A stretch of DNA of 64,000 nt, taken from positions 1-64,000 of the forward strand of contig JAADIS010000062.1 in the NCBI GenBank assembly GCA_013151215.1, written 5' to 3'. Below the pieces are notes generated by a model. It was not told the DNA's origin and did not search any database. It saw only the letters and a list, made by a program, of their open reading frames with translations. The position numbers and the translations under genes are program-made. The stretch is from Chlorobiota bacterium (lineage in GTDB: Bacteria; Bacteroidota; Bacteroidia; Bacteroidales; F082). This document shows positions 37,101-45,021 of this stretch, one piece after another. Each line of letters opens with the position of its first letter. Within the stretch, counting starts at the first letter, position 1.

Positions 37101-37185
37101 CAGCAATGGCACAGCCAGCATACAAAGTATGTATGCGCCTGAGTTCGCGGCTTTTTCGGGGGGTATTCGCATCGAGGCGGAGTAA
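31177..37185 (+). CDS. Alpha-2-macroglobulin-like protein (MG2/A2M), 2002 aa
   Basis: Giant exported protein of the bacterial alpha-2-macroglobulin family, thought to trap proteases in the periplasm. After a signal peptide (MKKLLKIFGLLILITLVSGI, with no lipobox) come an alpha-helical N-terminal region (to about residue 380) with TPR-like spacing and then several macroglobulin beta-domains. The MG2 module at about 590-700 has LFTDRAIYRPGQTVYFKGII and YGSFSGEFVIPKGL. The A2M module follows at about 1230-1300 (ETAFFFPALKTDADGNTLIS, DALTEWKIMLLAHDKN). A helical-toroid-like region (about 1450-1800) precedes a final beta-domain. The toroid shows no CxEQ thioester motif, so covalent trapping is not expected. 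No penicillin-binding-protein partner gene is adjacent. Confidence 0.93.
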   Translation: MKKLLKIFGLLILITLVSGISINSKTIDYAKQWSRAEKYINEGLPKSALQVVEEIYKTAKSEGNSPQLTKSLLYRISLQSRFQEDRILNSISYFEKEIASAGEPVKQLLQSLTAELYQKYYSENRWKINSRGTLGNYKNDDIATWDAASFAKTSKKLYLRSLENKEFLQNIPLQDYDLILLQKDTSNFMAYPSLYDLLANRAIDYLTADDNFLDIRAFKKFDFSSGLANTADFLKAEYPADSTNNEWLIRGLFKDLIGLHRKNKDTTALIDLELRRLDYYRERSSESSKNDNKMLLSLFDLKNKYPDSGISVKISYRIAAIYKYYGAKYEVDKGEKYRWHLAKALEVCKQAVEKFPGSEYSTQCEQMINTIESQHITIKTHKVVLSGKPILASLGFANINKLYFRLIKTNADSKLKSRNYGSAESIMNLLEKDASQAFSIDLPDSKDYQKHTAEINLPALGAGSYFVFSSPDSTFGRKSIMASLKLTVSELSYILKPVNGQGKAGMYVLNRETGKSIAYVEISIYKRKYNNRGRSYEYVEIDKLHTDKKGFVAINRDKKDDFGSYIFRLQKGNDILFSANYLEFQRSFSPRAVLRTWLFTDRAIYRPGQTVYFKGIINEQKGNNYSLKTNEHTNVQFKDANNKVIEQQDFKTNDYGSFSGEFVIPKGLMNGTFSLQAPAGSARIMVEEYKRPNFKVEFDSVWGQYKIGDSVQITGTIEDYSGSRLGNAEIKYNVTRSSFFPRRQQTNYYHFSYPEARISNGNVKSDADGKFTIEFLAAANEEIAQSRMSYYFNVSVDATDITGETQSGTTNLRLSSSSIYFDVDTDETININNRKGIIVSATNSSGNAVKTKAKVNIYKLRTTETVLLSRDWAKPDLYILGKDKFKKLFPKNIYKDEDLRENREKELVLSREFEVKGKKEIFKDELTRLKPAEYFIEVSADDKNGEPVGAQKYFSVYSPSSSKIADNSILSLKLDKTRARPGEEIIMSLSSADKKTRVFYEIMNADNLVEQKWITISKAQKNIKIPVREEFRGGFSVHATAIKNNRKYSLTENVDVPWKNNDLNIKLETYRDYLSPGAKEEWRISIKDPKGQAAVAEVLAAMYDASLDLFASNNWNIRLDKSKMRNRLWDVSTFGIGDSRFFNRSKQKRFYAFKETYPKIDWFGFEYFNDRVVRFTQGMSVADLKEVSNVQDKDLDSYYSLDEGAPEIKKKALKKKDKPEIEIMPLRTNFPETAFFFPALKTDADGNTLISFKTPDALTEWKIMLLAHDKNLRIGKLTKNIKARKELMIMPNLPRFVRQGDEVNFTAKVVNFTDSDIAANVEIEFFDALGMKPIKISSDELSTNVDIAAKANTKLSWKLLIPDDISMISYRIKATTGSFSDGEERSFPVLTNKMLVTETLPMFINANESKTYNFVSMAKRTTKSPGLKSYRYTVEITSNPIWYAIQALPYLAENDNKSNISAFNRYYSNAISSFIVNSNPQIKKVFESWQTLAPDAFLSRLEKNQELKSAVLQATPWVLEAEGETGQKRRIGILFDLNKLANEKKSTLGKLKSTQLNSGAWSWFNGMGDDVFTTQKIVLGFAKLQNKGIIVINDDPERARMIKKAVSFLDKEIVRDYEGLKKNHPERMTKNNLSPDKIQYLYLRTLLIREFPLKENSMDAFDYFTGQAKKYWLKQNNYLQGMIAIVLNRLTYRNEAEAIMRSLEERSLQNEEMGMYWRQKSGWHWYEAPVETQAMMIEAFTEVQNQSPLINKMKVWLLKQKQTQKWGTPSATVEAVYALLQDEGDLITDNKDVALYVAGQKIVPEEGNGKESGSGYFKTSWNAGEVNSKLADIELQNPSGNIAWGAAYWQYFEDIDKVVSSKSQLSVEKKFFVEEHSGNGKVIEPLAEGAKLKIGQKLISRIIIRSDRDMDFVHLKDMRSSALEPVNSISGYKYSGGLAYYENISDFSTDFFIRHLPKGTYVMEYAVFVSQSGKFSNGTASIQSMYAPEFAAFSGGIRIEAE

Positions 37186-37203
37186 ACCCGCACGGCTTCC
37201 TTG

Positions 37204-39570
37204 TCACTCGTCCCTCAAGCTGTCAACAGGGTTGCGGTTTGCTGCCGAGATGCTTTTTATGGATATGGCTGAGGCGGCGACCAACAGGGCTATCAACCCG
37301 CCAAAAATGAAATACCACGGGCTTAATTCCGTTTTGTTGGCGAAATTGTCGAGGAATTGCGCCGAGACTATATAGGCAGCCGCAAAGGCCGGCAGCATTG
37401 CCCAGACCACCCAGGCCAAAATATCTGTGAGCAGCTTGGTCATGACCTCGAACGAACTGCTGCCCAGCACTTTTCTTAATCCAATTTCCTTAGTTCGTTT
37501 TTCGACATTATAGACCGAAAGGGCGAACATGCCGATAAAGCTCAGGAAAATAGCCAGTATCGTGCTCAGCAAAACCATATTGAAATAGCGCTCCTCTTGA
37601 GCAAATTTAGCATCAAACCTTTGTTTTAAAGCGAAATCGGTGAAATGGTAAGCAGGCATGAAACCCTCAAATATTTTTTTAATCGCCAAACGCTTTTCGG
37701 CCGTATATTCCCCTTTGATCCTCAAATAAAAATTGTTCGCCCAGGGGGAATAGTTTGTGAGGCATAAAGGCTGTATCAATTTGCCTGAGTTCTCGTTATA
37801 ATAGAAATCGCGCACAACACCGATGATTTTCAAAGCTTGTTCCTCGAACATTATGAGCGATTTCCCGACGGGGTTTTCCAGCTCAAGCATCTTAACGGCA
37901 CTCTCGTTTAAGATTATCCCGTGTTTGTCTTCGTCGCTGTCGCTGAAAAACCGGCCATCGACCAACTGCAGCTGCATTACCTGGCAAAAGCCAGGCTGTA
38001 CCCTGTATTGATTGATGCTCCGGCTGTCTTCCTCGCTTTGTCCCGACAAATAAACCCCTTGTCCGCTAACGCCCCCGCCCATATAATGCGTGCTGCTGCC
38101 AACTGCTTCAACAAAGTTTTGCTTCTTCAGCTCTTGTTTTATCGCCTGGGCTTCATCGCCCAAAGCCTTGTCGAAATTGTTTATGCCGATTACTTTTTCC
38201 ACATTAAAGCCCAGGGGAATGTTTTTGAGGCAAGTGATCTGCGCGTTCAAAACCAATAGGCTTACTATCAGGCTTATGCTGATAAAAAACTGTATCATTA
38301 CCGATGAAACCGCCAACCATTTTTTTCGTTTCAGGGTTTTTGCACCTCCCTTTATGGCGTCAACGGCCCTTAGCCTCGAAAGATAAACGGCCGGATAACT
38401 GCCGGCAATAAAAACCAATAAGACAAAAAATACCGCTAATGCGGCAATCATCGAACCTGACATGAAATCATCAATGCTTAAATCAGCCATCATCATATTT
38501 GAGAAGTACGGAAGGCCGGACATGGCAAGCAAAAACGCCAGGCCAAAGGCTATTAGGCAAACGAAGGTCGTTTCTAGATAAAACATAAGGCGCAAATCAA
38601 ACAAGCCGGCGCCAAAGGATTTGCGCATACCTATTTCCAATAATCTTTTTTCGCCATCATAAACATATAGGTTCACGAAATTTATTATCGCTATCAGTAG
38701 TATGAAAGCAGCCAAACCCGCAACCAGCAGTATTTTATCGATGCTGCCCTTGGGCGATAGGTCGAAATCGCATTTGGTATATAAATGCAATTGGTCCAAG
38801 GGCTCAGTACCAGAGCTTACCACTGCGCTGTTCGAGCTGAAAATATCCATCAGGTATTTATCGTTCAGCTTTGATATTTTTTCTTGAAGGGCTTTTCTGT
38901 CGCTGTTTTCGCCAATAAGATAATAAGTAAAAAACTCAAGACTGCCCATATAAAGTGCTGGGTTTATTGATTCCATACTCACCAAAGCATCGAAACGGAA
39001 ATGAGTGGTTTTAGGCAGATCCTCAATAATTCCGCCAACAACATAATCCTCCGATCCCATCTTTAGCATCCTGCCAAGGCCGTTGTTTGTACCAAAGATC
39101 CGCGTTGCCAACGATTTACTTAAAACAATCTTGTTTTCCCCCTTAAGGGCATCGGCTTTGTTGCCAACGGACAAGTCAAGGCCGAAAACATCGAAAAATT
39201 CAGGGTCAACATAAATAAGCTTGTTTATGCTGAAGGCGTTACCCTCATAATAAGCTTTGTTTTGCCATCCTCGATAAATCTGGCAAGCTTTTTCTATTTC
39301 CGGTATTTCGTTGGGAATTTGGGTATAAGCCTTGCGCGAACAAATAGGGTAATTGTTTATTGAATTTCCCTCTTTAATAGTATTGTAAAGCCTAAGCACG
39401 CGGTTTTTGGTCGTAAAATGCTTGTCATAAGCCGTTTCGTGCCAAACATAAACCATAAGTAGCAAAAAGGCCGACAACCCTATTGCCAAACCCGGAAGGT
39501 TGATAAACAGGAGCATGGGGCTTCTCCTCATATTCTTCACCGTCTGTTTGATCATAAAAACCTTATTCAT
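37204..39570 (-). CDS. FtsX/MacB-type ABC transporter permease (third of three)
   Basis: A 788-residue permease with the duplicated MacB layout: TM1 near residues 20-42, a MacB_PCD periplasmic domain, a three-helix FtsX core (about 280-400, ending AVFFVLLVFIAGSYPAVYLS with RLRAVDAIKGG), then a second periplasmic domain and second FtsX core (about 670-780, with TKEIGLRKVLGSSSFEVMTK). The C terminus NRNPVDSLRDE matches the RRNPVEALRYE of the two upstream permeases, so all three are paralogues. It overlaps the preceding permease gene by 8 nt and is the last gene of the operon. Substrate unknown. Confidence 0.92.
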   Translation of the reverse strand: MNKVFMIKQTVKNMRRSPMLLFINLPGLAIGLSAFLLLMVYVWHETAYDKHFTTKNRVLRLYNTIKEGNSINNYPICSRKAYTQIPNEIPEIEKACQIYRGWQNKAYYEGNAFSINKLIYVDPEFFDVFGLDLSVGNKADALKGENKIVLSKSLATRIFGTNNGLGRMLKMGSEDYVVGGIIEDLPKTTHFRFDALVSMESINPALYMGSLEFFTYYLIGENSDRKALQEKISKLNDKYLMDIFSSNSAVVSSGTEPLDQLHLYTKCDFDLSPKGSIDKILLVAGLAAFILLIAIINFVNLYVYDGEKRLLEIGMRKSFGAGLFDLRLMFYLETTFVCLIAFGLAFLLAMSGLPYFSNMMMADLSIDDFMSGSMIAALAVFFVLLVFIAGSYPAVYLSRLRAVDAIKGGAKTLKRKKWLAVSSVMIQFFISISLIVSLLVLNAQITCLKNIPLGFNVEKVIGINNFDKALGDEAQAIKQELKKQNFVEAVGSSTHYMGGGVSGQGVYLSGQSEEDSRSINQYRVQPGFCQVMQLQLVDGRFFSDSDEDKHGIILNESAVKMLELENPVGKSLIMFEEQALKIIGVVRDFYYNENSGKLIQPLCLTNYSPWANNFYLRIKGEYTAEKRLAIKKIFEGFMPAYHFTDFALKQRFDAKFAQEERYFNMVLLSTILAIFLSFIGMFALSVYNVEKRTKEIGLRKVLGSSSFEVMTKLLTDILAWVVWAMLPAFAAAYIVSAQFLDNFANKTELSPWYFIFGGLIALLVAASAISIKSISAANRNPVDSLRDE

Positions 39571-41899
39571 ATCTCAGAGCTTCAACGGGGTTTCGGCGGG
39601 CAGCCTTGACGGTCTGCAAACTAGCGGTAAACAATACGATCAAAAGGGTTGTCAAACCCGACAGGCAGAAAACCCACCAAGCTATGTCGGTTTTATAAGC
39701 AAAGCTTTCGAGCCATTTTTCAAGGGCAAGATATGCCAAAGGGCTGGCAATAACAAAAGCCGCCACCAGCCACTTTATTAAATCGGCGTTCAAGAGTTTC
39801 AATATCCCCATGACAGATGCCCCGTTCACTTTCCTAATCCCTATTTCCTTGGTTCGGTTCAGGCACATCTGGAATGTCTGCCCCAAAACACCCATGAAAG
39901 TCAATATCAAGGCGATTATGGCCGCTATGGCTATTGCTTTTCCCAAACGTTCTTCCGATTTGTACATTGCGTCGAAATGCTCATCGTAAAAAGTATAGTT
40001 CATTGGTTCGTCGGGGATAAACGAAGCCCATGTTTTTTCGAGCGCCCTCATCTGATTGCCAATGTTTCCGGCCTTTAGGCGGATAGTGGCATACCGCAGG
40101 TTCGAAGCATTATTGTTTCTCGCCGACATTATGCAAACGGGCCCGATTTTGTTGTGCATCGACTCGACAAAAAAATCATCGCTAATGCCCACAACTTCGT
40201 AACCGCCCTTTCTTCCGTTCTTAAAACGCTTGCCGTCGAGGTTTTCCCATTCATATTGCTTAAAGGCTTCCTTGTTTAAAACACAGCTCGTTCCCAGCTC
40301 GCCAAGTTTAAAGGCATGGCCCTCAATTATCTTAATGCCGAATGTCTTGAAAAAATTATTGTCAGCCGAAAGGCATTTTATCATAATTTGTTTGTCGTTA
40401 ACCACTTCGCCCATGTTCAAATTAACATTTCCCGGCATACCGCTGCTCAGGGTGAAGCTTTCAATCCAGTTGAAATTACTTAATTGTTCGCGCAAAACCG
40501 CCTGTTTTTTAAAGTTGTATGGAAAATTCAGCCGCAGCAGGTTCTCCTTGTCAAAACCCAGGTCGATATGTTTTACATAATCAAGCTGTTTGAAAAAAAA
40601 GATGGTTAGTATTATCAGAAAAATGGAAATACTAAATTGGAGCGTCGTCATTATTCGCCGCTTTGTTTGTTTTATTGCCGGCTTATGAATTGAGGAAATA
40701 GAGTCGGCAATACTGTATTTTGTTAGAATAAATGCAGGTATCAAGCTTAAAACCACAATAATGGAGAAAAGTACCGAAAGAACTATTGTCAGCATAAGTG
40801 GACTTAAAAGCAGCTGTGCGTGCAGGCGGTTGTCGAATAAGCTGTTCGACAAGGGGAGAAACAATTGGAACATAAAAACAGAGAGTATTGCCGAGATGGC
40901 TACGCTAAGCGACACCTCAACGAAGGAAAATGCCAGCAATTGTTTATGGCTGGCGCCGATTACTTTTTTGATAAAAATGATTTTTAGTCCGGAATATTGT
41001 ATCGAAATAAAGAAATTGATGAAATTAATAGTGGAAAGCAATAGCACCAATAATCCGATTCCGCTGAAAAGCAAGACCAGGTTCCAGTTTCCGGTTTCTA
41101 TGCCCTCGTCGTCAAAATGCCCCGAAAGGTGTATGTCGCTCAATCTTTGCATGCTCAAGGAGCTAAGCACATAATTTTTTGATTTGGCGATAGTGTCCAG
41201 CTTGGTTTGTAATGCTTGTGCATCAATATTTTTTTTGAGAAGAAGGAAATGATCGGTGGGATTCCAGCATTTGCCGTTTGTGCAACTCCTGTTGAACACA
41301 AAGTCCTTGTTTTCGGCATTGGTGAAAACATCTGCCTGTATGCTTGAGTTAAGGGGGAAATCTTCCACTACGGCCGAGACCTGTCCTTGCATATCGTTTA
41401 AGATAGTGATCGGTTTTCCGAGGGCGTCGTTGCTCGGGAATAGTTTGCCCGCCAATGAACGTGTTATTACCACTGATTTTTTTCCTGTAAACAAAACATC
41501 GCTGTTCGACTGGATCACCCTTAAAGGGAAAATCCGGAAAAAGTCGTCGGTCGTGTTTATTATTCCACTGGCAAGTGCGAAATTACCACCTGACTTTACC
41601 GATATATCGAAACCGGCCGAAAGCTCCATAGTGCAGGCTTTTTCAACTTCAGGAAGCTTTTCCTTTAGTTCCCTGTTTAGCTTGAAATCCAAGCCGCTTA
41701 GGTTTTCCTCATCGTCAACCACCCTTACAATACGCTCGTGATGGGGCATCCAACTGTCCATAGTGGTTTCCCCGAAAACATATAAGCCGATATTTAAGCA
41801 AACGGCAAAGCCCACCGACAAGCCGACAATGCTCATTATCGAATATAACTTATTGCGCTGCATTATCCGTAAGGCAAGTTTTAAATGGTGTTTTATCAT
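39563..41899 (-). CDS. FtsX/MacB-type ABC transporter permease (second of three)
   Basis: A 778-residue paralogue of its neighbours with the same order: TM1 (about 18-40, SIMSIVGLSVGFAVCLNIGL), periplasmic domain, FtsX core 1 (about 285-400), a further membrane helix near 425, periplasmic domain 2, and FtsX core 2 (about 665-770) containing TKEIGIRKVNGASVMGILKL. The first three helices after the second periplasmic domain and the RRNPVEALRYE tail repeat those of the permease at 41936. The gene is 36 nt downstream of that one and shares 8 nt with the next, so all are co-translated. The expected role is mechanotransmission or export with the ATPase at 44291. Confidence 0.92.
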   Translation of the reverse strand: MIKHHLKLALRIMQRNKLYSIMSIVGLSVGFAVCLNIGLYVFGETTMDSWMPHHERIVRVVDDEENLSGLDFKLNRELKEKLPEVEKACTMELSAGFDISVKSGGNFALASGIINTTDDFFRIFPLRVIQSNSDVLFTGKKSVVITRSLAGKLFPSNDALGKPITILNDMQGQVSAVVEDFPLNSSIQADVFTNAENKDFVFNRSCTNGKCWNPTDHFLLLKKNIDAQALQTKLDTIAKSKNYVLSSLSMQRLSDIHLSGHFDDEGIETGNWNLVLLFSGIGLLVLLLSTINFINFFISIQYSGLKIIFIKKVIGASHKQLLAFSFVEVSLSVAISAILSVFMFQLFLPLSNSLFDNRLHAQLLLSPLMLTIVLSVLFSIIVVLSLIPAFILTKYSIADSISSIHKPAIKQTKRRIMTTLQFSISIFLIILTIFFFKQLDYVKHIDLGFDKENLLRLNFPYNFKKQAVLREQLSNFNWIESFTLSSGMPGNVNLNMGEVVNDKQIMIKCLSADNNFFKTFGIKIIEGHAFKLGELGTSCVLNKEAFKQYEWENLDGKRFKNGRKGGYEVVGISDDFFVESMHNKIGPVCIMSARNNNASNLRYATIRLKAGNIGNQMRALEKTWASFIPDEPMNYTFYDEHFDAMYKSEERLGKAIAIAAIIALILTFMGVLGQTFQMCLNRTKEIGIRKVNGASVMGILKLLNADLIKWLVAAFVIASPLAYLALEKWLESFAYKTDIAWWVFCLSGLTTLLIVLFTASLQTVKAARRNPVEALRYE

Positions 41900-41935
41900 T
41901 ATGGCAGTTTTTGTCTTAATTATTTATTATAAACT

Positions 41936-44251
41936 TTATTCGTACCTCAGTGCTTCGACCGGGTTTCGGCGGGCAGCCCTAATAGTCTGCAAACTAACGG
42001 TAAGCAGTGCTATAAGGACGGCAAAAACACCCGACACGGCAAAAACCCACCAGTCGAGGGTGGTTTTATAAGGAAAGTTGCTAAGCCATTTGTGCATTGC
42101 GTAATAAGCAAGCGGACAAGCAATTACAAAGGCAATGACAACCCATTTCAAAAAGTCGCGGTTAAGCATCCCGACTATTTGCAATACGGTTGCGCCGTTA
42201 ACTTTGCGGATACCTATTTCCTTTATCTTTTGTTGGTTGTAAAAAACCGACATGGCAAATATTCCCATTACCGAGATTATTATCGACAGTATTGCGAAGA
42301 AGCTCACGATGGCGGTGGTCCTTTTTTCCTTGTCGTACCACTTTTGGATTGTTGAGTCAACGAAACCGAAGTCGAAAGGCATGCCGTTGGTAAAATCGCC
42401 ATAGGCTCTTTTAACCTTCTCGAGCGTTGAAGCAATATTGTCCCCCTCTACCTGGACAAAAATCTGCCAGGGGAAATCGTCCTTGCCCATTTGCTGTACC
42501 AATGCCATCCCTATTTTGCGGTGCAACGACTCGAAATAAAAATTATCGATTATGCCGAGCAAGGGTTTTTGACCGTTATATGCCTTGAAAGTTTGCGGCA
42601 GGGAGTTCAGGCCGAGCTTCTCCGCTGCCATGCGGTTCAGCCAGACACCATCTTTTGAATATGCGGCCGCAGTGGGCGTTATCTTCATCCGCATCATGGG
42701 GAAAAACGAAGAATCAACGATAAAGACCTGAAAACTAACAGGCTTGCCCTCGTATTGATACGATTGGTTATTGCCGCCATCTATTGGGCTGCCGGCAACA
42801 AACGAAACTCTTTTCACCCCCGCTATCTTGCTCATCTCGTTTTTAAAGCCCGCCATTTCGCTGTTTGACAGATTATTGTCGAACCAAATTATGTTCTCGG
42901 TTTTAAATCCGAGCTCATGATTTTGCATGAAAGCTGTTTGCCTGGCGATTATTATTGTGGAAACAATTAAAACTATGACCACAACATATTGAAAACCTAT
43001 CAATATCTTAGAATACACACTTTTGCTTTTCCGCCTGAGCTCACCTTTGATGACCTGAACGGCATTTAGTTTGGTAATTAAGTAGGCAGGTATAATTCCC
43101 GAGACAAAGCCAATTAGAAGCACAAACAGCAAGGATAGCAAAATAGTGCTTCGGGAGAACTCATCGGCAAGCTTAAGTTCGGTATTCAGCAAGTTGTTCA
43201 ACACAGGCTCGATCATGAAGCTTAATAAGCCAGCAAGCAAAAAAGCGACGAAGCACAATATTATGGATTCGCTGACGTGCTGCATAATTAATTCGCCCCG
43301 GCTGCTGCCGAGGAGTTTTTTAATGGCAATTTCCTGGGTTCTGCTACTTGAATGAGCGATGGTAAGGTTCATATAATTGATGATCGCCAAAACCAATATC
43401 AGAAAAACAATGGCAAACAAAACGCTGATCAGGGTTTTGCTGTTTTGCCGGATGGCCCTTCCCTTGACATGGCTAAAATAACTGTCGGACAAAGCTTCGA
43501 ATTTTACTGTTTTCGCATATCCGCTACTGTACATCCAATAATCATTATTGAACATCTCAAGGACACGGGCCGCTATCGAGGGCAGGTCGGTATGGGGCTT
43601 TGCCAAGAAGTATAAACCGAACGAACTGTTTCCAAGGCTTTTCAAAAGACCGGGATAGTTCCAAAAATCTGCCAGTGCCCTGAAGTTAATAATGGCATCG
43701 CATTTAGTGAAATTGGAAGTTTCAGAAATATCGCCGACAACACCCTTAACAACACAGTCGATACCATCAATGCTTATTTGTTTGTCCAAAGGTGATTTTT
43801 TGCCGAAAACCCTCAGGGCGAACTCTTTCGACAAAACAACCGAGTTCCTGGTCTTCAGTGCCGTCTCGGGATTTCCCTCAAGGAGGCCGAACGAAAAGAT
43901 ATCGAAAAAAGTGGAGTCGGCCAGCAAATACTTGAACTTTACCTTTAGGCCGTCTTGCGTTACCAATATCCCTTCATTATCCGAAATACGCGTATAGCTT
44001 TCTATTTGCGGGAATTCGTTTTGCAGCCAAAGGCCCACGGGAGGGGCATAGCCCGCCTGGCTTTCGTTTATGAGCCTGTAAATCCGCGGGCTGTTTTTTT
44101 GCAGGCTGTTTACGGTAAGCTCATTTTTTATATAAACGCTCAGGAGAATCACGAAGGTCAAAGAGACGGTGAAGCCCAACACAGTCACCAAGGCATATAA
44201 CTTGCTGCTTGCAAGGTTTTTTATAAATGTCCTAAAGTTTTTTAGCCACAT
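41936..44251 (-). CDS. FtsX/MacB-type ABC transporter permease (first of three)
   Basis: A 771-residue permease, closest to the ATPase gene. TM1 spans about residues 17-40 (ALVTVLGFTVSLTFVILLSV). FtsX core 1 follows the first periplasmic domain at about 280-390 and contains EIAIKKLLGSSRGELI. Core 2 (about 660-765) contains IKEIGIRKVNGATVLQIVGM and ends at RRNPVEALRYE. In MacB-like systems such permeases dimerise around the ATPase and pass force to the periplasmic adaptor and TolC; here three different chains could give homo- or heterodimers. It follows the ATPase stop after 39 nt. Confidence 0.92.
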   Translation of the reverse strand: MWLKNFRTFIKNLASSKLYALVTVLGFTVSLTFVILLSVYIKNELTVNSLQKNSPRIYRLINESQAGYAPPVGLWLQNEFPQIESYTRISDNEGILVTQDGLKVKFKYLLADSTFFDIFSFGLLEGNPETALKTRNSVVLSKEFALRVFGKKSPLDKQISIDGIDCVVKGVVGDISETSNFTKCDAIINFRALADFWNYPGLLKSLGNSSFGLYFLAKPHTDLPSIAARVLEMFNNDYWMYSSGYAKTVKFEALSDSYFSHVKGRAIRQNSKTLISVLFAIVFLILVLAIINYMNLTIAHSSSRTQEIAIKKLLGSSRGELIMQHVSESIILCFVAFLLAGLLSFMIEPVLNNLLNTELKLADEFSRSTILLSLLFVLLIGFVSGIIPAYLITKLNAVQVIKGELRRKSKSVYSKILIGFQYVVVIVLIVSTIIIARQTAFMQNHELGFKTENIIWFDNNLSNSEMAGFKNEMSKIAGVKRVSFVAGSPIDGGNNQSYQYEGKPVSFQVFIVDSSFFPMMRMKITPTAAAYSKDGVWLNRMAAEKLGLNSLPQTFKAYNGQKPLLGIIDNFYFESLHRKIGMALVQQMGKDDFPWQIFVQVEGDNIASTLEKVKRAYGDFTNGMPFDFGFVDSTIQKWYDKEKRTTAIVSFFAILSIIISVMGIFAMSVFYNQQKIKEIGIRKVNGATVLQIVGMLNRDFLKWVVIAFVIACPLAYYAMHKWLSNFPYKTTLDWWVFAVSGVFAVLIALLTVSLQTIRAARRNPVEALRYE

Positions 44252-44290
44252 AGTCGCAATATTAAATGATTAAATGCGCGATTTGGAACA

Positions 44291-44971
44291 TCATATATTG
44301 GCCTTTTCCATTATCACCTGCCCGTCGAGCATGTTTATTGTGCGGTGGGCAAAAGCGGCATCGCGGTTTGAGTGCGTGACCATCAAGATAGTAACGCCAT
44401 CCTGATTTAGCTCGGTAAGCAGGTTCATTACTTCGATGCCGTTTTTTGAATCGAGGTTTCCGGTCGGCTCGTCGGCAAGTATAAGTCCCGGGTTGGCGAC
44501 CACGGCCCTGGCAATGGCCACACGCTGCTGTTGGCCGCCAGAAAGCTGCTGTGGATAATGCTTGGCCCTGTGGCTGATCTTCATCCGGGCCAGCACCTCC
44601 TTGACCTTTTTCTTGCGTTCGGCAGAGCTCATTTTAAGGTATAGCAAAGGTAGTTCCACATTGTCGAAAACATTTAGTTCGTCGATGAGGTTAAAGCTCT
44701 GGAAAATAAACCCAATATTCCCCTTCCTGAATTTAGTGCGGTTCTTTTCTTTTAGGTTGCTGATGTCGTTGCCCTTGAAAATATATTTTCCTTCTGATGG
44801 ATTGTCGAGCAAGCCGACAATGTTCAACAAAGTGGACTTGCCACAGCCCGATGGCCCCATTATTGCAACGAACTCTCCCTTCTTGTTGATGTCTAAATCC
44901 ACGCCGTTTAAGGCATAGGTTTCAATTTCTTCGGTTCTGAACACCTTTGTTAATTTTTCTGTTTTTATCAT
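44291..44971 (-). CDS. ABC transporter ATP-binding protein (MacB/LolD type)
   Basis: A 226-residue ATPase that would energise the three permeases encoded after it. All nucleotide-binding motifs are intact: Walker [11 protein letters not shown]-loop [14 protein letters not shown], signature [14 protein letters not shown], Walker [14 protein letters not shown] and the switch His in [12 protein letters not shown]. The size and the N-terminal start [23 protein letters not shown] (read as separate short blocks) are those of the MacB/LolD/FtsE group. It sits between the adaptor and the first permease. Confidence 0.96.
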   Translation of the reverse strand: MIKTEKLTKVFRTEEIETYALNGVDLDINKKGEFVAIMGPSGCGKSTLLNIVGLLDNPSEGKYIFKGNDISNLKEKNRTKFRKGNIGFIFQSFNLIDELNVFDNVELPLLYLKMSSAERKKKVKEVLARMKISHRAKHYPQQLSGGQQQRVAIARAVVANPGLILADEPTGNLDSKNGIEVMNLLTELNQDGVTILMVTHSNRDAAFAHRTINMLDGQVIMEKANI

Positions 44972-45021
44972 TTTATAATAATTTTGTTTATTGCATTGAT
45001 AATATGATGTTTATCGTTTTT

